Assembly: GCF_001583695.1 (NCBI RefSeq)
Contig: NZ_LOBC01000025.1
Coordinates: forward strand, 1 to 64,000
Source of the DNA: Bacillus wiedmannii
GTDB lineage: Bacteria; Bacillota; Bacilli; Bacillales; Bacillaceae_G
Direction: 5' to 3'
Length of the DNA: 64,000 nucleotides
In this document: positions 34,530 to 43,295 of the stretch, piece after piece
Position numbering within the stretch: position 1 is the first letter of the stretch
How the letters are laid out: each line of letters begins with the position of its first letter
Notes under the pieces: generated by a model
The model's input: only the letters and a program-made list of their open reading frames with translations
The model's database searches: none
What the model was told of the DNA's origin: nothing
Program-made: the position numbers and the translations under genes

Positions 34530-35291
34530 TTACGGAATATTATATTTCCGTTTATATATATTACTTAAAGTCGAAGTAGGAATTTGCTCATAACGAATTT
34601 TTTCTCCTGTTTCATCCACAATATACAAATTGTTTCCTATATAATATATTCCATCTTTTCGTTTTGAATACACTGCATATCTTTCGTTTGGCAATAACGT
34701 TTTCACTTTCGTTAACTGTCCATTTGGTTCTTGCCAATATATTTCGGCACGGTCTACTAACGTAAGCATGCCAATTTGCTCTTCTTCTACTTTACGACCG
34801 TTCCAGCTCACAACGCGGTAACCAAGCTTATTCGCTTCATATTCAGGGCTCGTATGAAAACGAGAAATGATTACTTTCGTCTGTAATTGCACCCGATCAT
34901 ATAACCATTTTATATCCCGGTCATGCATGCGAATACAACCATTCGACTCTCTGCTTCCAATCGTCCATTCTCGATTTGTCCCGTGAATCGCATATTCATT
35001 CTTGTCTAGCCCAAGCCACCTCGTACCAAGAGGGTTATTCGGCGCACCCCCAGCTATTTTTTTTCGATGGTATTCTTTATTTTTATATTTAGTTATAATA
35101 CAAAAATTACCTTCAGGCGTTGGGGTACTATCCCTTCCCGTCGTTATTGGAAATGTTTTCGTATAATTTCCCTCTTCAAAAAAAGATAGCTGATTCGTCG
35201 TAAGGTTCACTAAAATTAAATGATCTGTATTAGCAAAAGCGCTAGCTGGTAGGCAGAAAAATAGGATTACGATAAACAATACTTTCTTCAT
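34530..35291 (-). CDS. L,D-transpeptidase (YkuD domain), secreted
   Basis: This 253-residue exported enzyme has a signal peptide ending near PASAFA (residue 20) and a YkuD domain (about 24-142) with the catalytic HGTNREWTIGSRESNGCIRM region. The Cys in SNGCIRM is the nucleophile and the His in HGT assists. A C-terminal beta domain (about 170-253) looks SH3-like. It would form L,D-crosslinks or attach proteins in peptidoglycan. Confidence 0.9.
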   Translation of the reverse strand: MKKVLFIVILFFCLPASAFANTDHLILVNLTTNQLSFFEEGNYTKTFPITTGRDSTPTPEGNFCIITKYKNKEYHRKKIAGGAPNNPLGTRWLGLDKNEYAIHGTNREWTIGSRESNGCIRMHDRDIKWLYDRVQLQTKVIISRFHTSPEYEANKLGYRVVSWNGRKVEEEQIGMLTLVDRAEIYWQEPNGQLTKVKTLLPNERYAVYSKRKDGIYYIGNNLYIVDETGEKIRYEQIPTSTLSNIYKRKYNIP

Positions 35292-35359
35292 CTAAATCCT
35301 CCCTAGCACTAGTATCATAATAAATGCGATTAGCTTTACTTTGCTCTTATAAATGAAAA

Positions 35360-36226
35360 CTATCCATTGACGATAACGCCTCCGTTTACATGTATCATTT
35401 GCCCTGTCACATATGTGGAATCCCCAGACGCTAAGTATACGTATGCTGGCGCTAATTCATATGGTTGACCAGGTCTTTGCATCGGAACATTGCTCCCAAA
35501 CTGAGAGACTTTCTTCTCATCAAAACTCGATGGGATAAGTGGCGTCCAAATTGGTCCCGGTGCAACACCATTTACACGAATCCCTTTTTGCACTAATGAC
35601 TGAGAAAGTGATCTTGTAAAAGCTACGATTGCTCCTTTCGTTGCGGAATAATCAATTAATGTTTCATTTCCTTCATATGCAACGATAGATGCCGTATTTA
35701 TAATGACATCCCCTTGCTTTAAATGAGAAAGTGCTGCTTTCGTAACGTGAAAATAAGAAAAAATATTAATGCGAAACGTCTTTTCTAGCTGTTCTGCTGT
35801 AATATACTCTAATCCTTGCTGTGGATATTGTTGTGCGACATTATTTACTAAGACATTCAAACTACCTAGCTGCCGAACGGTCTCTTCTACAATATCTTTA
35901 CAATGTTGTTCATTACTTAAATCACCCGGCAACAATACACACTTTACCCCCTCTTTCTCAACATATTGTTTCGTCTCATTTGCATCTTCCTCCTCATCTA
36001 AATACGCAATCGCAATATTTGCTCCCTCTTTCGCAAAAGCGATGGAAACAGCGCGTCCAATCCCACTATCTCCTCCTGTAATTAATATATTTTTTCCTTT
36101 TAACTTTTCGCTTCCTTTATAATTTGGGTCTTCGAACTGTGGTAGAGGATTCATTAACGATTCAATACCAGGTTGTTTATTTTGATGTTGCGCTGGCTTT
36201 GTTACAAAGTTTTTTTGCTGCGGCAT
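35360..36226 (-). CDS. Short-chain dehydrogenase, YhdF/YdaD-like
   Basis: This 288-residue oxidoreductase has a family-typical N-terminal extension (about 1-40, Gln/Pro-rich). A Rossmann fold follows with ITGGDSGIGRAVSIAF, NNVAQQYPQ and the catalytic DYSATKGAIVAF (Tyr-x3-Lys), ending in GGVIVNG. Its length matches B. subtilis YhdF (289). It is probably a general-stress NAD(P)-dependent alcohol or sugar dehydrogenase. The ATG at 36226 was chosen from length; GGAG lies about 14 bases upstream and GAAGAT closer. Confidence 0.85.
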   Translation of the reverse strand: MPQQKNFVTKPAQHQNKQPGIESLMNPLPQFEDPNYKGSEKLKGKNILITGGDSGIGRAVSIAFAKEGANIAIAYLDEEEDANETKQYVEKEGVKCVLLPGDLSNEQHCKDIVEETVRQLGSLNVLVNNVAQQYPQQGLEYITAEQLEKTFRINIFSYFHVTKAALSHLKQGDVIINTASIVAYEGNETLIDYSATKGAIVAFTRSLSQSLVQKGIRVNGVAPGPIWTPLIPSSFDEKKVSQFGSNVPMQRPGQPYELAPAYVYLASGDSTYVTGQMIHVNGGVIVNG

Positions 36227-36370
36227 ATCTTCTTTCAACTCCTTTTCCTTATAATATGCGCACAATAAAAACTGAAATTCACACATCGTTTTACGATTAA
36301 TATTCGAATTTAAGACACAAAATATGAATTGTTGTAAACTTTTTATGCAAAACTATTGCAAAATAGTTAA

Positions 36371-36410
36371 AAAACGAATATTATATATAACTGTTGTGAA
36401 AATTATTCGT
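36371..36410. promoter_or_regulatory. PurR-box pair before the purine permease
   Basis: AAAACGAATATT (36371-36382) and its inverted partner AAAATTATTCGT (36399-36410) are separated by exactly 16 bases. Two inverted PurBoxes with a 16-17 base spacer are the known layout for Bacillus PurR. Each copy keeps the CGAA core. It overlaps the expected promoter. Confidence 0.65.
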
Positions 36411-36429
36411 AAACAGAAAGGATGTTTAT

Positions 36430-37731
36430 ATGTTTAACCTTTCAAAACATAAAACTTCTATTAAAACTGAAATTATGGCAGGTATTATTACCTTCTTAAC
36501 AATGGCATATATCATTGTCGTAAACCCTGTCATCCTTGGGGATGCAGGAGTTCCATTTGAACAAGCATTTACAGCAACAATTATCGCTGCTGTTGTCGGA
36601 ACATTATTTATGGCGATCTTTACAAACTTACCAATCGCAATTGCACCAGGTATGGGATTAAATGCTTACTTCTCTTACTCTGTTGTAAAAGCTCATGAAG
36701 GCATGACTTTCGCAATTGCATTCTCTGCTGTATTCGTAGCAGGTATGATTTTAATTTTGTTATCATTCACATCTTTCCGTACAAAATTAATGGAAGCAAT
36801 TCCTGAAAACTTAAAACATGCAATTACTGCTGGTATCGGTCTTTTCATCGCCTTTATCGGTTTACGTTTAACAGGTATCGTTACAAAAAATGAAGCAAAC
36901 TTAGTTGGACTTGGTGATCTTCACTCTGCTCCAGTACTACTAGCATTAGCTGGACTTGGAATTACAATTGTCCTTATGTCTTTAAATGTAAATGGTGCAC
37001 TATTTATTGGAATGCTATTAACTGGTATTATCGCTTACTTCACAGGACAATTAACATTCTCAAACGGTGTTACATCAATGCCTGGATTACCAGAAGGAAT
37101 TATCGTTTCTAATCCAATTACTGCTGTTTCTGATGTAATTAACTACGGATTGTACGGCGTTGTATTTTCATTCTTCCTTGTTACATTATTCGATACAACA
37201 GGTACATTACTTGGTGTAGCTCAGCAAGGTGGATTTATGAAAGATGGAAAGCTTCCAAAAGCTGGACGAGCTCTTCTATCTGACTCATTCTCAGCAACAA
37301 TCGGTTCTATGTTCGGAACAACACCATCAACAGCTTACATTGAATCATCTGCTGGTGTTGCAGCTGGTGGTCGTACTGGTTTAACAACTGTTACAGTAGC
37401 TGTTCTATTTGCACTAGCAGCATTCTTCGGACCATTAGTAAGTGCCGTTTCTGGTGTATCAGCTATTACTGCACCATCATTAATTATCGTTGGTAGTCTT
37501 ATGATGGGATCAGTTCGCCACATCGATTGGGACGCATTTGATGAAGCATTCCCAGCATTCTTAGTAATCTTAAGCATGCCACTTACATCAAGTATCGCAA
37601 CAGGTATCGCACTTGGATTTATTTCATACCCAATTATGAAAGTGGCAAAAGGTAAATTCCGTTCTGTTCACCCACTTGTGTATGTATTCGGAATCTTGTT
37701 CGCTTATCAATTGATTTTCTTACCACATTAA
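36430..37731 (+). CDS. NCS2/AzgA-type purine permease (PbuG/PbuO-like)
   Basis: This 433-residue permease has about 13 membrane segments. Family motifs are MAGIITFLTMAYIIVVNPVI, IAPGMGLNAYF, SFFLVTLFDTTGTLLGVA and the inverted-repeat region TTPSTAYIESSAGVAAGGRTG (quoted across two parts). It imports hypoxanthine/guanine or adenine. It is monocistronic. A PurR-box pair lies upstream and no purine riboswitch is seen. PbuG versus PbuO cannot be decided here. Confidence 0.9.
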   Translation: MFNLSKHKTSIKTEIMAGIITFLTMAYIIVVNPVILGDAGVPFEQAFTATIIAAVVGTLFMAIFTNLPIAIAPGMGLNAYFSYSVVKAHEGMTFAIAFSAVFVAGMILILLSFTSFRTKLMEAIPENLKHAITAGIGLFIAFIGLRLTGIVTKNEANLVGLGDLHSAPVLLALAGLGITIVLMSLNVNGALFIGMLLTGIIAYFTGQLTFSNGVTSMPGLPEGIIVSNPITAVSDVINYGLYGVVFSFFLVTLFDTTGTLLGVAQQGGFMKDGKLPKAGRALLSDSFSATIGSMFGTTPSTAYIESSAGVAAGGRTGLTTVTVAVLFALAAFFGPLVSAVSGVSAITAPSLIIVGSLMMGSVRHIDWDAFDEAFPAFLVILSMPLTSSIATGIALGFISYPIMKVAKGKFRSVHPLVYVFGILFAYQLIFLPH

Positions 37732-37732
37732 A

Positions 37733-37758
37733 ATCCCTCATACAGAGGGATTTTTTAT
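37733..37758 (+). terminator. Terminator after the purine permease
   Basis: The hairpin AAATCCCTC / GAGGGATTT continues into TTTTATTT. Confidence 0.85.
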
Positions 37759-37766
37759 TTATAAAA

Positions 37767-37804
37767 AGAAAGTAGAGCATCTAATTTCGATGCTCTACTT
37801 TCCT
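37767..37804. terminator. Terminator of the ABC-exporter operon
   Basis: Perfect arms GAAAGTAGAGCATC and GATGCTCTACTTTC are seen. The hairpin follows the last minus-strand gene of the exporter cluster. Confidence 0.75.
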
Positions 37805-37843
37805 TCTATAACAATCATACGAATTACTTTTAACACTTCTCAT

Positions 37844-38035
37844 TTACTTGTAATTCTTTACTGTACTTTTGAATGAAAATATTGATGAAATAACCATTAC
37901 CATCCCTACACTCAACCCAATAAGCTGATCCAATAGCATTTCATCATGAATGAACCAGCACAGTAAAAATACACCGCCAAAAATAAGCAACATAGTAAAT
38001 CCAGTATGTCTAAGCTCTTTATATACATTTTCCAT
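37844..38035 (-). CDS. Small two-helix membrane protein, end of the ABC-exporter operon
   Basis: This 63-residue protein has two hydrophobic segments (about 11-28 and 37-55). It starts at the ATG at 38035, preceded by GGAGTGG. It lies 32 bp after the ATPase gene and before the terminator. In bacteriocin loci, small proteins at this position often give immunity, which is only an inference here. Confidence 0.6.
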   Translation of the reverse strand: MENVYKELRHTGFTMLLIFGGVFLLCWFIHDEMLLDQLIGLSVGMVMVISSIFSFKSTVKNYK

Positions 38036-38067
38036 CTGTATCACCACTCCACATACTTTTATCCATA

Positions 38068-38718
38068 TTACACCACATATCCATCAAGCAAACATATTGT
38101 CCTCTGGCAGTATGGAGCTACCTTTTGATCATGTGTAACAACTAGCACCGTTTTTCCTTGTTTATGAACCTCTTTTAAAATGCTCATAATTTTTTCTCCG
38201 TTTTCTTGATCGAGAGCACCAGTCGGTTCATCAGCAAGTATAATTTTTGTATCTTGTGCTAATGCCCTCGCTATCGCTGTCCTTTGCTGTTCTCCTCCAG
38301 ATAATTCGTGGGGATACTTATTAATATGTCTCTCCAGCCCTACCATCTCAAGCATTTCTTTTGATATTTGTATACGTTTCTTATGAGAAATTTTTCTATA
38401 TATAAGCGGGAGCATTACATTTTCAATAACTGTATAATCATCTAGTAGCGAAAAGTTTTGAAACACAAATCCAACTTCCTTATTTCTATACTTATGATAG
38501 TTTGACTTTAATGTACTCGTATCCATGCCATCTAAAAAATACTTTCCAGTAGAGGGGTTATCAATTAAGCCAATAATATTAAGTAAGGTTGATTTCCCTG
38601 AACCAGATGGTCCCATAATGGCTATCATTTCGCCTTTTTCTATTGTAAGATTAATATCTTTTAAAGCACTAAAATTACTCTTTCCGTATCCCTTAGCCAC
38701 ATTTGCGAGCTGAATCAT
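38068..38718 (-). CDS. ABC transporter ATPase, MacB / lactococcin-972-exporter type
   Basis: This 216-residue ATPase has Walker A GPSGSGKST, Q-loop FQNFSLLDDYTV, signature LSGGEQQRTAIARA, Walker B IILADEPTGALD and H-loop VTHD. Length and features fit the LolD/MacB class and the ATPases of lactococcin 972-type export systems. It follows two FtsX-like permease genes with no gap. Confidence 0.9.
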   Translation of the reverse strand: MIQLANVAKGYGKSNFSALKDINLTIEKGEMIAIMGPSGSGKSTLLNIIGLIDNPSTGKYFLDGMDTSTLKSNYHKYRNKEVGFVFQNFSLLDDYTVIENVMLPLIYRKISHKKRIQISKEMLEMVGLERHINKYPHELSGGEQQRTAIARALAQDTKIILADEPTGALDQENGEKIMSILKEVHKQGKTVLVVTHDQKVAPYCQRTICLLDGYVV

Positions 38719-39951
38719 CTATAACACCTCTTTCATATATGTATTTTTTATTTTTAGTACATTGAAATAAATGATTGCATATATAACGAGGATCATTACA
38801 AGTGATAAAGCACCTATAACAACCAATGATTCTATAGAGACTTTTAACGTTCCAAAGAAAGATAACATACTATTTTCTAGCCCTTTCTGAATTTCAATTA
38901 CTTCGCTATTCTCCCATTGAAAATACATAATTCCTATACATATAGATAAAACGAATAACAACATATACTCAATAACAAACGGAAGACATAGTTGAAAAGT
39001 ACTTGCTCCTAATGCTGATTTAATAGAAATATTTTTACGTTCCATATAAAGCGTGGCCATTGATGTTAATAAAATAGATATAAATGAAAAAGATAAGACT
39101 GTACCGCTTAATAATAAGGGATATGACATATTATCACTACCTTGCTTTTCATTTTCTAATAATTTATCCGGATTTGTAACATAATACGAATACCCCTTAC
39201 CTTCTGTTACCTTTAATACTTTCTTTTGAAATTCATTTATATTTATCTTCTCATTTGTTTCTATAATTAACCCATTGTATAAAAGGTCTACACTATAGAA
39301 CTCTATTTCTTCTGTTCCAATTGGTAAAATCGCCATGTCATCTAATAATGTAATACGATTATCTGATATTTCACCGCTTCGAGGATATGTAAATGCTGAA
39401 TTTTTTTCTAAAAAGCCAATTACTTTTAGTTTCATTTTTCCAGATGGTATGATGTCACCAATAGATGCCTTTCCTCTATAATTAGCCCCTAATATAACAG
39501 GTCTACTATCAAATACTGATTTATGAAATTCCGATTCCTCAAAATATCTTCCTTGTGAAATTCGTATATGAAAGTATTTATTAATATCTTTATCAACAAT
39601 AAGAGTCTTTATCGTTCCATTTTCTTTTTTTAAACTAAGTGAATAGTTACGGAACAGATAATTAGTTTTATTTGTTATTGGTATCGTATTCGATAACCCT
39701 TGAATGAAATGTTGATAATCACTTTTCGCTTTTTCTTCGCTAAACAATGTTATATCTTGCGTCGCATAAAGTTCATAGAAATTTTTATGCGTCGATAAAT
39801 TATTTGCTACCGTCATCATTTTTCGATATCCCGAAAGATTACTAACAAATTCTATTGCTGAAGAAAATGCAATAATTAAAGAAATTACTATAATCAAACT
39901 TGGTAACAACCGTTTTTTCACAGACCGTATAGAATCAAATATAAAAAACAT
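38719..39951 (-). CDS. FtsX/MacB-like ABC permease, second of a pair
   Basis: This 410-residue protein has one N-terminal helix (about 12-32), a large extracellular domain (about 35-285) and three C-terminal helices (about 285-400). The typical SIKSALGASTFQLCLPF stretch lies after the second helix. It starts after GGAGG and ends one base before the ATPase start. With the upstream permease it would form a heterodimeric exporter. Confidence 0.85.
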   Translation of the reverse strand: MFFIFDSIRSVKKRLLPSLIIVISLIIAFSSAIEFVSNLSGYRKMMTVANNLSTHKNFYELYATQDITLFSEEKAKSDYQHFIQGLSNTIPITNKTNYLFRNYSLSLKKENGTIKTLIVDKDINKYFHIRISQGRYFEESEFHKSVFDSRPVILGANYRGKASIGDIIPSGKMKLKVIGFLEKNSAFTYPRSGEISDNRITLLDDMAILPIGTEEIEFYSVDLLYNGLIIETNEKININEFQKKVLKVTEGKGYSYYVTNPDKLLENEKQGSDNMSYPLLLSGTVLSFSFISILLTSMATLYMERKNISIKSALGASTFQLCLPFVIEYMLLFVLSICIGIMYFQWENSEVIEIQKGLENSMLSFFGTLKVSIESLVVIGALSLVMILVIYAIIYFNVLKIKNTYMKEVL

Positions 39952-39960
39952 GAAGACCTC

Positions 39961-41034
39961 CTACGTTCTTAAGTGTTTTCCGGGATATATATTTATAATG
40001 TGCTTGATTGGAATTACAGTAACAAAAATTGTAAGAAAAATTATAAAAACAACATTGCATATCAATACATATAGTGTTAACGGTTTTACTAAGTATGTCT
40101 CAAAATAAGTATGAATTGTTCCCGAAAATATTTCTAACGTAATAAAAACTAAGAACATCGCTGCTAGAGAAATAAACAAAATTTGAATATATAGTTCGCA
40201 GTAAATAGATATATTAGAAGCACCTACTGCTTTTTTTAATGAAATCTCTCTTTCTTTTTTATAAATCCAAAATAAAACCGCAGAAATGCCAGAAACAATC
40301 GCAATAAGAATGAATTTATAATAATACTTATTTGCTGAATCTATATGTGTCACATGTAGTTCCTGAAGATCTCGTTCATTCAGTATTTGAACATCTCCCG
40401 AAAGCACTTCTTTACTCCTATCCATAAACTTTTTTATTTCTTTATGAATAGATGATGTAGGATTAACAACTGTTAATTGTAATTGTTTACTCGCGATAAT
40501 ACCTTTTTTAGATATAGTAGGTAAGTTTTGAAGTGGAACGTATATTCCTGCTACACCGACGTCACTGTCTTTTCTCGATATAGTTCCTATTTTTTTATAT
40601 GTATCATCAAATTCATATAGCTCCTCTACATTCGTTTGATCGCCAACAACCATATCGCTTACATTTTCACGATGAAAATATTGTCCTTCAGAAATATATG
40701 GCTTCCAATAATAATCATCTTTTAGGTTCACAGCTATGATCTTTGTTGCCCCTGAACTATTTAATGCTTTTAAATGCTCTACGTAAATATCACTTCTAAC
40801 AAAAGTATCTTGTATGAAAGGAATTACCTCTTCCAATTCAGTTGCATTCGCTATCGGAACAGTTAAAATTTGATTCTTCTCTGGAAAACCGATTTGAAAA
40901 GCAGATATAAAGTTTCGTTTAGACTCTGTTAAAAGTGCGGCTATTGATATAGAAAGAAAAGAAATAAAAAATGCCATAAGAAGAATGACTGAAAACAGTT
41001 TATTGTTTTTTATATTTTTAAAAGCTAAATACAT
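39961..41034 (-). CDS. FtsX/MacB-like ABC permease, first of a pair
   Basis: This 357-residue protein has the same layout as its neighbour: helix (about 12-35), extracellular domain, three C-terminal helices (about 245-350), and the signature EISLKKAVGASNISIY. The ATG at 41034 was chosen because AAAAGGAG precedes it. Single membrane proteins of lactococcin-972 loci are about 650 residues with seven helices. The two permeases here could be the split equivalent (inference). Confidence 0.83.
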   Translation of the reverse strand: MYLAFKNIKNNKLFSVILLMAFFISFLSISIAALLTESKRNFISAFQIGFPEKNQILTVPIANATELEEVIPFIQDTFVRSDIYVEHLKALNSSGATKIIAVNLKDDYYWKPYISEGQYFHRENVSDMVVGDQTNVEELYEFDDTYKKIGTISRKDSDVGVAGIYVPLQNLPTISKKGIIASKQLQLTVVNPTSSIHKEIKKFMDRSKEVLSGDVQILNERDLQELHVTHIDSANKYYYKFILIAIVSGISAVLFWIYKKEREISLKKAVGASNISIYCELYIQILFISLAAMFLVFITLEIFSGTIHTYFETYLVKPLTLYVLICNVVFIIFLTIFVTVIPIKHIINIYPGKHLRT

Positions 41035-41049
41035 GTCTCTGCTCCTTTT

Positions 41050-41089
41050 AGATAAGAAGGAGATGATAAACATCCCCTTCTCCTTATCC
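41050..41089 (-). other. Stable hairpin between the peptide gene and the first permease gene
   Basis: On the minus strand, GATAAGGAGAAGGGGATG and CATCTCCTTCTTATC form a long stem without a T run. It could be a partial terminator or RNA processing site that sets the peptide-to-exporter ratio. Confidence 0.6.
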
Positions 41090-41121
41090 AAATATTTATA
41101 AAGACAACTGTTTAATGCTTT

Positions 41122-41518
41122 TTACCACTGTAATCGTAAGTTACCATTACTATCAAAAGTACCTTTGTGTGTATCTTCTTGATAGTCATTATTCTCATTA
41201 GCATAATGCTCAGAGTATAGTCCTTTTTGCACCAAAGGCGTTATATGCACCATTACTCACAGTTGCGTTTAATGCTCTTCCAGATTCATGGGATCCTAAT
41301 TTGTCTGAAGCGCTTTCAATATATGAATTATTTCCATTTGATTTAATAAAAGAAATTGCTACTGAACAACGAGATGCATTTTGATTCGTAGTAGTTTGAG
41401 CTCTGTAGGATAGTAGGTTACCGCTTTTGTGACCGCTTAGAGTTGGATAGAATGCACTTGTTGAGATTGATGTTGCTAATATTACTAAAGTCGTAATTGA
41501 AAAAACTTTTCCTTTCAT
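41122..41518 (-). pseudogene. Secreted small bacteriocin-like protein with an apparent frameshift
   Basis: The ATG at 41518 (after GAGGTGAT) opens a frame with a signal peptide (KGKVFSITTLVILATSISTSA). It runs to residues GAYNAFGAKR and stops after about 102 codons. The next frame is open across the same spot and continues with GLYSEHYANENNDYQEDTHK and ends SNGNLRLQW at a TAA at 41122-41124. The frames meet at an A5 run (plus-strand T5 at 41224-41228). One base fewer would give a 131-residue product. The position, directly upstream of a two-permease ABC exporter, is that of a lactococcin-972-type peptide. The family match is not certain. It may be a true mutation, programmed slippage or a sequencing error. 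Confidence 0.6.
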
Positions 41519-41675
41519 TAACAATCACCTCATAAATTTAATAGTTTAGTAGCGCTACATCATCATAATATCCTTCAAATAAATTCTCCTCAATAAGAAA
41601 CCCGATGTTTTACAAACTCTTTAAACACTTAAACATTAATACATTTTTAAAAAGTAACGTATAAGTAGCAATATA

Positions 41676-41709
41676 AAAAGGCTGCGGAGAAAATCTTCTC
41701 CACAGCCTC
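41676..41709 (-). terminator. Terminator after the patatin gene
   Basis: On the minus strand, AGGCTGTGGAGAA / TTCTCCGCAGCCT is followed by TTTTATATT. Confidence 0.88.
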
Positions 41710-41713
41710 ATAC

Positions 41714-42568
41714 TTATTTTTGTAAAAACGACTGTAAATCTGCAAACTGTCTCTTTGCATCTTCATAGCCTTGCTCATATAAATTTTGTAGTTTTGCTGT
41801 ATCTTTTTCCATACGATCTACTTGAAGCGGCACTTCCGGACGAATAACAAATAAATTCCCAGCTTGTTCTTCTTTTTCAATGTAGTGAAGTGTTTCATTA
41901 TACACTTCATAACGATTCAACATCGTGTTAACAAGGTTCGGATATTTTTTATAAGCTTTCGATGCAATCCAGCCAAATTTTGATTTTTTCTTCGCATAAC
42001 CATGGTTTCTCGTCAAGATAACGACTGATTTTTCAAACCCATCTTCCTGTGCTTTACGAACTGGAATCGGATCAGAAATCCCGCCATCTAACAATTGCTT
42101 ACCTCGGTAATTTACTACTGGTGCAATGAAAGGTAATGAACTAGATGCTTGTAATAAATTTAGTGCATCATCATTCGTTCCTTCTTTTTCAAAATAAATA
42201 GACCTTCCTGTTTCACAATCCGTCGTCCCTACAAGGAAACGCTCTGGGCTATTAAAGTATGTTTCAAAATCAAACGGTACATGTTTTTCTGGAATCTCAT
42301 GAAAAATGAAATCCATATCAAATAGCTGACGTTTTCTCCATAAGTTTTTATATGATAAATATTGTGGGTGTGATGCATAATCAATATTGACCGTTTTATT
42401 TCTATTTCTTTGTCTGGAAAGATACGACGCTGCATGACAAGCACCAGCTGATACACCGATTACATATGGAAAATATAAATCTTGTTCCATAAAGTATTCT
42501 AATATCCCACCCGTATATACACCACGCATACCGCCGCCTTCTAATACTAACCCCGTATTTTCAAGCAT
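41714..42568 (-). CDS. Patatin-like phospholipase (YjjU/RssA-like)
   Basis: This 284-residue lipid acyl hydrolase has the oxyanion motif LEGGGMRGVYTGG, the nucleophile elbow GVSAGACH (Ser near residue 40) and the catalytic DGGISDPIPV (Asp near 162). No signal peptide is present, so it acts in the cytosol or at the inner membrane face. AGGAGAG precedes the ATG. Confidence 0.9.
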   Translation of the reverse strand: MLENTGLVLEGGGMRGVYTGGILEYFMEQDLYFPYVIGVSAGACHAASYLSRQRNRNKTVNIDYASHPQYLSYKNLWRKRQLFDMDFIFHEIPEKHVPFDFETYFNSPERFLVGTTDCETGRSIYFEKEGTNDDALNLLQASSSLPFIAPVVNYRGKQLLDGGISDPIPVRKAQEDGFEKSVVILTRNHGYAKKKSKFGWIASKAYKKYPNLVNTMLNRYEVYNETLHYIEKEEQAGNLFVIRPEVPLQVDRMEKDTAKLQNLYEQGYEDAKRQFADLQSFLQK

Positions 42569-42696
42569 GTTATTCTCTCCTCTTTATATATTGACTCTTT
42601 AATTATTCACCATGTTAAGTATCTTTTTCTATTATATATGAGTTCTTTTAGAAATTATATTCAAAAGTCTTGAAATGAAGGAGTTTTTTCTTCCAA

Positions 42697-43158
42697 TTAT
42701 ATTTCCAAATGACCGGAGACATCCTTTATAAACCTTTGAATAAAATCTTGCTCTTCTTTCGTATATCCATCTAAAAGTAACAGCCACTTTTCTTCAGCTT
42801 GTTTATGCAATTTATCATGAGCTTTATATATTTCATTTCCGCTTTCCGTTAAGCGGAAGAAAATTTCTTTTTGATTATCTAACATTTGCATCTTCTCAAC
42901 GAATTGCTTTTGAAACAACTTTGTACAAATTTTAGAGATTGCCCCCTTCGTCATTCCCATTTCTGTCGTAATAGCAGTTACATTCATCAGAGCATTTTTT
43001 CCGATACACTCGATCACATGTAGTTCAGATAAAGACATACCATTTATACCTGTTTCACGAAGAAACTTCTCATTTTGCCCTTTCAAATGTTCTTCTTTTT
43101 TATGCAAAAGTGTACGAATGTCCGAAAGTATTTCCACTTGTTTCATTGTACGTTCCAA
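42697..43158 (-). CDS. MarR-family regulator of the adjacent MFS gene
   Basis: This 153-residue winged-helix protein has VTAITTEMGMTKGAISKICT as recognition helix region and a wing near residue 90. It is divergent from an MFS efflux gene. GTTTCC-type palindromes lie before both genes, so it probably represses both. The TTG at 43158 is favoured by AGGGGG 8 bases upstream; an ATG four codons later is the alternative. Confidence 0.85.
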   Translation of the reverse strand: MERTMKQVEILSDIRTLLHKKEEHLKGQNEKFLRETGINGMSLSELHVIECIGKNALMNVTAITTEMGMTKGAISKICTKLFQKQFVEKMQMLDNQKEIFFRLTESGNEIYKAHDKLHKQAEEKWLLLLDGYTKEEQDFIQRFIKDVSGHLEI

Positions 43159-43171
43159 TCCGTTCGCCCCC

Positions 43172-43190
43172 TAGGTTTCCAAAGAAACAA
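43172..43190. promoter_or_regulatory. GTTTCC operator copy before marR
   Basis: TAGGTTTCCAAAGAAACAA is an imperfect copy of the palindrome at 43256. It lies just upstream of the regulator's ribosome-binding site. Confidence 0.5.
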
Positions 43191-43255
43191 TTTAACTATA
43201 TACCATTTTAAAATCATTTTTTCATATTTACAAGTGAGAAAATTATGTTAAAATA

Positions 43256-43281
43256 AATTTAGTTTCCGAGGAAACTAAATT
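43256..43281. promoter_or_regulatory. Palindromic operator before the MFS gene
   Basis: Perfect 12-base arms AATTTAGTTTCC and GGAAACTAAATT are separated by 2 bases. The site directly precedes the MFS ribosome-binding site (AAGGAGG) and fits a MarR-dimer site. Confidence 0.75.
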
Positions 43282-43295
43282 ACAAGGAGGTTAAC

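Noticed and set aside
36290-36430. Purine riboswitch before the purine permease
   Set aside because: The leader is short, and none of the conserved purine-aptamer loop sequences is present.
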